From Phytoseiulus persimilis (Eukaryota; Arthropoda; Arachnida; Mesostigmata; Phytoseiidae), in contig CM075101.1 in assembly GCA_037576195.1 (NCBI GenBank), forward strand, positions 29,016,001 through 29,080,000: DNA of 64,000 nt, given 5' to 3'. The notes beneath the pieces were generated by a model, which saw nothing but the letters and a program-made list of their open reading frames with translations, had not been told where the DNA came from and did not search any database. Positions 54,801-64,000 of the stretch are shown here, piece by piece. The translations under genes were made by a program, and so were the position numbers. Numbering within the stretch: position 1 is the first letter of the stretch; each line of letters begins with the position of its first letter.

Positions 54801-55675
54801 CCTCGGAATCCAGAGTGTTTTCCGTGCGTGAGCTCCACGCGAGAGTTGCTGTGAAACATTGAGCAGATCTGAGGACGAAACTTCCGAATATTCGATTACT
54901 CGTTCCGAACATCTCGAACAACTCGTGACGTCGCTAATATTGACAAAAGTGGGGATCGGGAGATGTTCTGGAGAGAATTCCGGAATACGGAGTGACAAGT
55001 TGGCATCGACTCCAGGTTGTCGTTCGTATTCATCTGGGAAACGATGTCTCCCGAGCAGCGACTAACTTGCGGCAATGTGAGCATGGTGACACCGCATCCG
55101 AAGAACCTCGTCACAAAATAACATCTTAGTTGGTGAATGCTTGGCTAGCCGGGCTGCTCAATCCAATACGAAGCCAAGTAGCTGTTCAGGCCGCCATCTA
55201 GTTGGTCGGTTGACGCTCTAAGTTTTCCCAATAAATATACGACCAGCTTTTCGTCCTCTGCACTGGACCCAACCGAGCATCGTCTTTCGCCCTCTTCCAT
55301 GTTCCCTGCTTGGCTCGTTCCTCCTCTCCCCCGCTCCCTCCATCCCTCGCCCTCTTCCTCGGCCATGATCCTCACTGGCGGCTGAGTCTTATTTTCCATT
55401 CTCTATTTCCGCTCAATTTCATCCAATAATGAAGAGTCTCGGTGACTTGGCTAGAAAAGCGCAATAGGGGTCGGAGTGGGGTTGCTGCAACCGGCTTGCG
55501 ATCCCAGGACGTCCATTGGAGGAGCAAGAGCGACAAATGAGTTAGGGAATGAAAGCGGAGGAAAGGCAAAGAAACAACTGGCCAATCTCAGAGGAGGGAG
55601 CGGGAGGCCAGCAGTAAATGGCAAATCTGTTTGAGTCGTGGTGAAGCCAAAGTAAATCTACAGCTGAGTCTTCCA
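39898..55675. other. no gene established
   Basis: Carries the 19-nt poly-C run and one neat minus-strand open frame at 44995-45282 (95 codons, ATG in a GGGAATGG context) that reads like protein but has no recognised family or neighbouring exons. Otherwise only overlapping short frames. Confidence 0.5.
44018..44036. repeat. poly-C tract (19 nt)
   Basis: An uninterrupted run of 19 C on the + strand between ACTTCTG and GCGATAG. No gene is evident around it. Confidence 0.95.
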
Positions 55676-56039
55676 TCAGTTCAATTCTGAAAACCGACGA
55701 GATTTGAGTGTAAATGATTCCGTGGGGCGAGGGTCTCCATGTCGATGTGGTTCCAGAATTTTTCGAACTTTTGTCGACTGTTGGATGTTCCCCTGCACCG
55801 GGTCTTCGTCCAAGCATTCTATAGCCAGTGTTACAAGCTCCTGATGAGGAGCAGTTGCCTCAAAACCATCCTCGATCCAAGAGCGCAAAAGTGTCTCACT
55901 CGGGAAGCCTCGTCGTTACGATACCGCTTTTCCGTTGTTGCCGGAGCATGGTTCCACCTTTGGGTTCCACCGCCTCAGATTACTCCTCTCCGCAACTGTC
56001 TCGCAAACTTCGTCGAATGTTCCTGAAAGCCCCTTCTAG

Positions 56040-59000
56040 GTCTCGCGAGGTCCCGACGAGTTCCTATTGGTCCTTCTCCCTGTACGTCTCGCGACGACCC
56101 CTGTAGGTTCCCGCTCTTGTGTCGAAGCCCCGACTGGAGAGCCAAGAAGCTAATGAGTTTATGTTGCAGTCGCTTCTCCCCGGCTCTGACAAGCAGTCAG
56201 GCGGAACGGGATTGGGTCCAGCTGAATAAGTGTCGATCCCCGGCCTTGTATTTTTTTTTCTGCTCCCCACTTACTCTTCTCCCTCCTGAGTCTTCTGAAG
56301 TCTTTTAATCTCGTATCATCATTTATCGATCGCCGCCTCTGGAAAGCTCCGGCCTCCGGTCCGTCCACTCTGCTCACGTACTCACACGCTCGCGGTGCCA
56401 GCGACTCGAGAATACGGCGTCGAGTCTACTTAAGTTGAGCGATTCAGTGGAATCCGGATGATTGACTGAATATGGAACGGAGGACATAACATCCGAGCAG
56501 CTTGAACACTCGACGCGAACACGGGAGGACGAACTTATGGATGAATGAATGGAGACACGAAAATGAACAACTGGATACGACGTAAGCGAAGGATACGGCG
56601 CCAGGGAGAATTCGTCCAAGTGACGGAGAACATAATTGGTCTTGCCAATCTTCTCCATATCCTTCCTCCTCTTCACGGCCTTATTCCTTCCTGTTTTTTT
56701 CTTTTTCCTTCAGCTCGTCTTCCCGGGACAGAGAAGCCAGACTGTCATTCAGCCAGCCAGTCAGCTGGGGAGCAGGGCCGCCGGTTGTCTCATTCGCGCG
56801 GCATGAGAGAGACCCGGAAGTTTCAGTTGCAAAATAGATACACCCAGACAAATGGGGTACAATCTGGAAGTGACGTCACAATCCCACAAAAACTCATTTG
56901 CTGTGGGCTACCAATCGCTGCCGAAGCATTCAACAAGTTTCAACGGACGCGGGATTGCTGCGAACTGAGACGGTGATTCAGCAGAGTTTCATCTGTCAGT
57001 GCCGACGAAGGGCTCTGTGAGCACTGCGGAAACCCGAGTTGTCCCGAGCGCGAAGTGTCCCGCCCCGCGAAGTTTCGGTACATTGTTTCTCATCGCCGAT
57101 TCTTGCCACTCATTCACCATCGACAGCGGAGAATCGGTGGGAACGCCATCCGATCCTCGCGTCTCTCTCCGAGTGAGATTCTCGGACGGGGTAAAGATTG
57201 CTTGGATTTGTTCCAAACGAGTCCCAAGGTGAGAAGGGAGAACCATCCCGCCGCCTCCCCGGAGGGCTACTGTGGACGAACGGAACCTCGTCAGAACGGA
57301 GCCTGTTGAGCCCTCGAGAAACTACCGAGTATCATGGCGCTTCCTGCCGCAGACGCGTGCAACCTGTCCGGCGATAATTTCACGTTCGCCAGGTGCGCGT
57401 GCTCCCAAGACGAGGGCGAACCCGGTCCAGCCCAACGCTCGAATTGGTTTAATGAAGTTCCTCTGCCGACAACCGCGGGAATGCAGCGGTGGAAATCAGT
57501 GCTGCGATTGAGCTAATGGCGCAAAGTTCCCTCAAAAGCGGAACGACAGGTGATGTGACGACCTTCATCGAAGATGGGGTTGATGAACAACTCATCAGAC
57601 AGACGGACGGAATCGATGTTCGCTGCCAATATGACGGAATTGATAGAATTCATATCGACAGGTCCTGCTGCGGGAAGCATCGCACAGGAAGACTCTCCGC
57701 AGTTGGGAACGAGAACACAAAATGCTCCTCAAGGCTCTGCCCAACGAATGGTCACAGTGTGAGTGTGTGAGCTCAATAGCCTGATCGGAACCTCTTGTTG
57801 TTTGATAAATCGACAAGTAAACGACCGAAGCGGACTAGCGCGAGCTCGATGTGCCGAGCGCGGGCTGGAGCGGAGTCGTAAGCGCGAGGAACGGATTCAC
57901 ATCAGGGTATCCTCACGACTACATCCGTCCAGCAGAGTGAAATGGTAGGAAATCCCGTCCAGTTAGTGGTCGTCACCGGAGTGAGATGTTGAGATTAGCG
58001 AAATGTTCCGCTGCCATCTAAAGAAGATGCCTGATGATGAGATGAGGGGGGCGGGGCGCAGCGGCAGATGAGTTGGGCAGGCAGAGGGGAAAGGAGCAAG
58101 CGACCAGGGCTTGCGTGGGAGCAGGGAAACTGCACATGGAACTGCTTCCACCACCATCAGCACCGCAGCAGTCGCTCCCTCGTCCGCCCGCTCACCCGTC
58201 CGGCCACAAGAGAGCCATCTCGTAATTGAAATGCATTGCTTCCCGCTCCGCCACCACGAGCTAAGGGAATAAACACCGCCGTCGCTAGTGGAGCGGCAGC
58301 GGCCGACGGCTGCCGCAACGACGGAAACGATGACGTCGACGGCCGCGGGGAAAAATGGAAGGGAGGAATCGGAAAAGCGTACCAGGGCCCCACAAACTAC
58401 AATTGCTGCTGTGGCTGCAATTTTCGAAGGTGAGCCAGGCGTCCTGTTGGGTGTGCTCACGCCGGATGAACGCCGGCCGTCGGGTGAAATGCCAACGCGC
58501 TCGATCAGACGTTTCCGCTCAGCGAACCTTTTTTGACGGTGGAGTCGGTTCATCTGCATGGTGCATGACTGCCTCGCGCTTGGTCACGTGCTCGCGAGGT
58601 CGACAGGAGGTTCTGAAAACCGTTCCGAATAAAACGGACGAATGAGCGTTCGCTAAAGCACGGATGAAGCGGGAGAAGACGACCGACCCACAACGAAGCG
58701 ATCGACAATCGGATCCGAAGATCAATCAGATTACCTCCCGAAGCTGCTCCTCTTCGTCTCTCCCCATAATCGCCGTTCCGCTTCCGATACTCAGGGCCTC
58801 CTTGATCGCGAGGGAGATCACCGTGTGCGCTCCAGACCCGAGACCTGTTTTCGTTCTAGTTTAATTCATTCGCTCGAAACGTCAGTCTACCCATCGTTTA
58901 TTATGACTTGTCGGGTGTCATTTTGGACGGTCGCCCAAGAAGCGGAGCGCCGCGAGTCCCGGCACTTTAGCGGGAGCCACAACGGCGACCACAAAAGTTT

Positions 59001-61339
59001 GGAGCGTCGTTTACGCTCGACCCTGTAATCCAATCTTGTGGACGTCTTTCTCGTCCACTCTCTCATTCACGATTTACGACTCACAAGCACTGTGTTTCGC
59101 TCTGAAGCTGAAAAGACACGAAGGGGCCTCGAAGCGTTGTTGTGGTGGTTGTCCTCAACTTCTTTGTTCTCGTTTACCGTGAGCCCGGGCGAGTTCTCAT
59201 CAGCGAATTAATCCCGAACTGATTCAACCTTCTTCTTTTCCTTTGTATTCACTTGCGTTTTCCTTTTTCGTTCTCGGTGTCGTCTTTCCGCTCCCTCCAG
59301 TCGTTGCTCCACCCCCCTCCGGCCCATTTTTCCCCAGTTGCCTTCCCTCAACCCTTCTTCCCCAAGCCTTTCGCATTCTCCCCTGCCTGCACTCCTCCGT
59401 TTCCCTCGGACTGCGAAACAAACATGCGAGCACTATAACGCAGATAACAAGGGATCCAGGACGAGGGATTGGTTCCTGGTCTGCTATGGAGACAAGATAA
59501 CGGCGCCGATGGGAGGCTCCGTGTCTTCCCAGGTTGGCTGCTGCGAGCGAGTCTCTCGGATCGGAGGGACTCAAGACGAACAAGGAAATATGTGGGCGAT
59601 TCCGTCACCCTTCCTGCGGTTTAGTTCTTGCTTCGCGTGTTTCGTAACTCTCACTTCTCTCTTTAGCTCTGCACCGCTTCTCATCGAGTGGATCTCGATT
59701 GTAGGAACTCCAGGATCGCGTCTTTGTTCGCGTCACCGTATTACTCTTGTTATCTCCTGTTCCCTTGTCATGCTCCTTCCTGAGCAAGTTCACTGTCTCG
59801 ATCTTCCAGACGCTTTGCATCTCCTTCCCACTTGCGTCCCATCAACTCGGCCTCCGCCGGCGCCTTCACTAGCATCTGTGGACAGACGCTGCAAGCCGAA
59901 TCTCGACGGTCAGCAAGCTCACGGCAGAGGAAAAGATGAGATTCTGGAGATAGCTGCGTGAACTGCTGGAAAGAGGCCAAAATTGGAGAATTAAGTGAAG
60001 GCGCGCCAAAATGGAAAAAAAGGACAAGCGAGCTGTTCTTGGAGGGAATATCGGGAGCGAGCTTGCAGAGAGATGGGCGCCGGATCAAAAAAGAGCGAAG
60101 AGAAATGGAGAGAGGGTAAAAATGAAACAAAGAGAAAAAGCAGCGTTCGAGCCTCTGTTGGCAAGACCATTCGAGGGCTCGGCCAGACCCTTCCCTCTCA
60201 GGCGGGCCAAGTCTCTGCCCCTTTGTTGGAGCGTTTCCCACCCTCACGTTTCATAGCGCAAAACCCACTTTGTCTTCTCGTGCTTTTTCTTCCCGGCGTT
60301 CTTTCTTCCGTCTATTCCGCCTGCTCCGTCGTTCGCTCTTTTGTTTCCTACCACCTCCGCCCAACACTACTTCCTCAGACTCATTCTCTAATTCCCCTTA
60401 TTGGTCCAATGTTCGTTGCTCGAGCCACTCCCCGCGGTAAGTCTCGCGGGGAGTGGTACTCATAAGTCCCCTATGCCGACTATTCCTAAACAATGTCTCA
60501 TCAACATCACGCGTTTGTTTCTCTGATCGGAAGCGACAACGAGAGATCAATAAAACGCACTGCTGCCCTGGGTCAGTTTCCATTGCGAATCGCCTTCCTT
60601 CATTTTTTGACGCGCCTCTCTCTGGCTCTCACGCTTCAACTCCTCAGGCACTCGCCCCACCTGTCCTCTGTTCGAGAGGGGAAGGCTCTTGCCCTCCGTC
60701 CGACAGACCTTTCAGGTCTCCTTCTGTTCCCGTCCATCCTGTTCCCTCGCTTTATTTCCATCCTCGCTCCCCAACCTCTCGGATTGTTCATACGGCTCAC
60801 AGGTTGTTCCTAAGATTCTCGCCTCCACGAACTGCGTTGAAGTCGAATCCGTGGCAGACCTCAAAACTTCCTGATTCTCATCACTGCCAGCCTCGTCGTC
60901 TCCGTTCAGCCCTCTCCTTCCGCGGCACAAATCCTCTACCTCGAAATTATTTTCGTATATATCTTCGAGAAGAATGAGAAGCGAACGAACGCTCAAGGAG
61001 AAGTGCTCAATTTCTCGTTCATTGCACTCCTTGAACTCGCTCCTCTGGTTTTACGTTATCCCCGATCTCCCGTATCCGACCCCCAATTATTTCGACGGAA
61101 CAAAAGAAGATTCGACTCTCCCCTGCGGCAATCGTTTCCACTTTTCGACTCCTGACGCTCGGCGCGCGAAGGAAGAGGACAGATTTCCGGAGACGGGCTG
61201 CTTCCGATCTCTGGTCGGGGTTCGACGAGATTATCGCTTAACATCTTCTCGAATGCGGCGGCACTACCGGGCAGACTTGTGATGCTGACCCAAGGAAAGC
61301 AGAGAACACGGAAGCTTTCTTAGAAGTATACGTTCATCA
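56040..61339. other. no gene established; strand-segregated purine/pyrimidine blocks
   Basis: From 59221 the + strand is strongly pyrimidine-rich (to about 59420). It switches to purine-rich at about 59990-60150 and back to pyrimidine-rich from about 60180 to 60930. The 12-bp hairpin at 60425 lies inside. Open frames in these blocks are low-complexity and not credible genes. Confidence 0.5.
60425..60456. repeat. perfect 12-bp GC-rich hairpin, 8-nt loop
   Basis: CCACTCCCCGCG at 60425-60436 and exact reverse complement CGCGGGGAGTGG at 60445-60456 around loop GTAAGTCT. It is the strongest short hairpin I noticed. The loop is also a perfect 5' splice-site consensus (G|GTAAGT). Confidence 0.85.
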
Positions 61340-61345
61340 TTTATT
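61340..61345 (-). promoter_or_regulatory. poly(A) signal of the 61.3-62.3 kb gene
   Basis: AATAAA on the minus strand begins within the TAA stop (61344-61346) of the proposed last exon. The overlap of stop codon and poly(A) signal implies a very short 3' UTR. Confidence 0.5.
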
Positions 61346-62267
61346 AACACTTGACTTCATTTTGAAGTTCTTTCACTTCCACATCATGTCCAGTTATTTT
61401 GTTGTTTGGGGGTTGTTTGCTCAGAGTAACTCGGATGGTTGTGTCATCATCATCGTCTCGTATTTGAGGATAATAATCATCCATTATGACAATTTGAGAG
61501 TGAAACAAGGATTGTGATCCAGATTGCGGTAGGAATAGTAATCTGCCTAATGATTTAACCTCATCAACTGTGATGCTGATGAAACCGGTATGGAATGTCT
61601 CTTATACTGTGAGAGCTGCGAGTTTGTTGTTCTTTTGGTATTCCTCTCGACATCATTCAGCAGCTGTTCGTCTAGCTTTCAGAATGAACCTCATCAGGTC
61701 CTCTCCCCAAAATATGACTCGATCAATGAAAAATCAGATTGCTCCTTCGCGTCGGATCGATTATCCTGCCAGGTTCTTATACTCTGGAAGCGTGAAGGGG
61801 CTTGACGGATTCGAAATTACTCAAAGTTGTGGCCTTGGTGGTCGACCTTGGCAACTGCCACGGAAAAATAGCCGGTCCTCGTTCGTGTTCTGATCCCTAC
61901 AATTTCTTTAAAAAAGTCATTCGCGTGCGTGGCATTTCTGTTGATTAGCTCGATCGTCCCGTCCGTTCGGTTGTTCCTGTGAGGGTCACAACCCTAAACG
62001 AGGCGAGACATCTACATCCAACCGACACGAACAACGCTCCGTAGTGCACCTTCGCCGATGTCACGGCTATCAGCAACATCGTTGCCCTCAGCAGCATTCC
62101 TCACTAATGGTAGTATCAATGGCGTTAATCAATATTCTGTCACCGTTTCAAGCGTTGTTTTCAATTCTCAGATGGCCCAACGTCCCGGCCGACGGTGATT
62201 GAGTTGATGCCTCGTCGCCGTCCGCCGCCGTTTCACGATATAGCCTCGCATAAGGATTGTCAATCAT
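61344..62267 (-). CDS. unidentified four-exon gene, 166 aa
   Basis: Proposed exons: 62194-62267 (ATG at 62265-62267), 61847-61976, 61719-61783 and 61344-61575. They sum to 501 nt and keep frame through three introns (phases 2, 0, 2). The N-terminus reads MIDNPYARLYRETAADG. The middle exon includes ELINRNATHANDFFKEIVG, and the last exon holds DITVDEVKSLGRLLFLP and an acidic DDYYPQIRDDDDD stretch before ending ELQNEVKC. There is no signal peptide or membrane segment in this model. An AATAAA overlaps the stop codon. The terminal exon and 61847-61976 look strongly coding. The first exon's donor (TCACC|gtcggc) and the 61719 donor (gtcata) are weak. I do not recognise the family. Confidence 0.5.
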
Positions 62268-62413
62268 TCGCTCTCAGGAAGCAAGCACGACCATCAGACA
62301 GACAGTGTCCAGCGTGAATTTCAAACATGCTCTCAACTTTGTTTCTTGCGTTACTCCGTCTCAGCTGCGACGCAGCTGTTCTCTGTCTTTGGTATTCTCA
62401 CTAATTCGAGAAG

Positions 62414-62429
62414 CTCTCTCTCTCTCTCT
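62414..62429. repeat. CT dinucleotide repeat
   Basis: Eight CT units on the + strand (AG on the minus strand), about 150 bp upstream of the proposed start of the minus-strand gene at 61.3-62.3 kb. Confidence 0.9.
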
Positions 62430-62776
62430 TCGCTGTTCTGGCCAGTTTCGGAAATAATTTCTAACAATGCCGTCGATGACATCATCGGTATTTTCCTGGC
62501 TTGCTAACGCGCCGGTCAGCTGATCTGATTACTAGCCAGTCCGTTCGTTTTCTCCACGGTTCCTGAGACCATCTGTTTGTTCGTGCGACATGTGTTACAA
62601 AACTAACAACTGAGCCATCGATGCCGCATTAGATGCTGAAACATCGGCCAAACATGGGGGCGGAGACGCGGTTCATCTCCGCCGTTTTCATTTTCATCCT
62701 AAGAATCCTAACATACGCCAACGTTGCTCAAATCCGAACGAGAAAGATAGAGAACCATGATCGTAGACGGGTTACG

Positions 62777-63883
62777 TTAATGGGGCGATGAATTAGCCCG
62801 ACTGGTTTTCGTATCACTGCCTCTAAACTGCTGGTGATGGCACTGCTGTTCCAGATGCAAAAGCAATAAAACCGCTAGACTGCTATTCGTGGGGCGAATT
62901 CGAAGCTGAACGAGAGAGGGTTCTAAAGGGCTGTCGGTCAGATTCTGATTGCCATTGTCAAATTGGCAGAAATTTCGCAGAACAATGCCAGGCCTACGAG
63001 GTATATCGCGAAAACGTGCTTCACGCTTCTCTTCGTTCCCAAGTATTTGAGTTACCATCATCGTGTCGAGTGGCCCCTGATTGAGCCCATCATCATTGGC
63101 ATTTGATCCTCATCGCTGTTTGAGGAACTCGGGCGAATTTTCATCACCATCCGCAAATCCGATGTGTCCTTCTGGCGGAACCCGCGAAGCTAACATCCTT
63201 TTTTCTGATGAGCCGAGCCGCGGCAAATCGGTTCTTCGAGTAGATCATCGTACACTGCGACGCCGTCAGCGGCGTCGTTAGGTTACCCGGTATCAAGTTC
63301 TATGTATAGCAGTACGGTATAGTTCCCGTTTCGGTAAGAGTATATATGTATAGTTTGCTCGCACTAACGTTCAGTAAATATATAGTTTCTCCATTCTGCT
63401 GAGTTTCCTCACTTCGTCTGTATACTTTTTCACAGATGGGCTGTCGGCGGTGGAGCGGGGGTTGCGAAACGCCGAGAAGTGTTGTCGGATTAGAGAACCG
63501 AACCTGGTTAACTGTGACGAAAGAGGGCAGCATTATGAGCATGCCGAAGATGTTCGAACAGAGCGATGAAACGTACTCTCACCTTGTCGATCCATCGACA
63601 ATAGCCGACATAACCCAGCGCGACAGAGCCGGTTCACACAGTCCACGTAACCGAGGAGAACGAAGTTTGAACCTGGAGGGAGGTTCGGAGGTCAACGCGA
63701 TCAAATCACTTCTCTCACACACACTTGCAGACACGTGAGGATTCGCGCAGACGCCCGCGATGAAATTTCATCGTCATACCGGTGAGCCTCCTGAGCGACG
63801 ACAAAACCCCGTGGATTGTCGCTTTGTGATCGGATCGCGCTCCTCCACAACAACTCCTTATTGTCGGGCTCAACGCCGTCAAT
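62777..63883 (-). CDS. unidentified gene, 3' exons (partial, runs off right edge)
   Basis: A phase-consistent exon chain: 63780-63883, 63583-63672 and 63413-63503, then, less certainly, 63182-63233 and 62777-63108 (TAA at 62777-62779). The first exon ends CACCG|gtatga. The second runs from CTCCAG|GTTC to ACAAG|gtgaga. The third starts CCAG|GTTC and has a good donor GACGAA|gtgagg. Readable segments include DNPRGFVVAQEAHR, CEPALSRWVMSAIVDG, GSLIRQHFSAFRNPR and DTMMVTQILGNEEKREARF. If the gtgagg donor is not used, the third exon instead ends at a TGA at 63371-63373 after KLSRMEKLYIY. The acceptor at 63884 is weak and upstream exons lie beyond the window. I cannot name the protein. Confidence 0.4.
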
Positions 63884-64000
63884 CTATCGAGTCCATCTCC
63901 AGTATACGCCACCCAAGCGCTCCGAGCGTGTTGTTTTCCACTCTTCCGACTTCACCATTGAGACGGCGCTCATCAGACTTGTAATGCTACACTTCCTGAG

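Noticed and set aside
59338..61282. Several long open frames over the pyrimidine-rich blocks on both strands
   Set aside because: They follow from the skewed composition (Leu/Ser/Pro on one strand, Arg/Glu/Lys on the other) rather than from coding constraint.

Overview
The window looks like a piece of a eukaryotic nuclear genome, probably an arthropod. GC content is near 50%, introns are short (mostly 50-190 bp), and the one securely identified gene is a densely split animal-type DNA helicase. A mite or other chelicerate would fit, but nothing in the sequence proves the species. There are no bacterial operons, CRISPR arrays, rRNAs or convincing tRNAs.

Layout. (1) 2-223 (+): possible 3' end of a gene entering from the left edge, convergent with the next gene. 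(2) 369-6561 (-): HELQ, a Ski2-like 3'-5' repair helicase. I rebuilt it from 26 exons with continuous phase (2832 nt, 943 aa); its AATAAA lies at 309-314. (3) 6643-6916: a short repeat element whose two ends are inverted arrays of a 17-bp unit. It sits about 80 bp upstream of the HELQ start codon, and a second diverged copy lies at 39634-39897. (4) About 6.9-61.3 kb: a long region with no gene I can establish. It holds a hAT-like transposon end (16510), several perfect hairpins, long poly-C/poly-G runs, purine/pyrimidine-segregated blocks (59.2-60.9 kb) and a few open frames that look coding but cannot be proved. (5) 61344-62267 (-): a small four-exon gene of unknown function with a poly(A) signal. 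(6) 62777-63883 (-): exons of a second unknown gene running off the right edge.

The genes do not form an evident pathway. HELQ acts in replication-coupled and crosslink repair; the two right-hand genes are not recognised. Exon boundaries were derived by hand from splice consensus, reading-frame phase and, for HELQ only, remembered similarity to vertebrate HELQ. No database search was possible.
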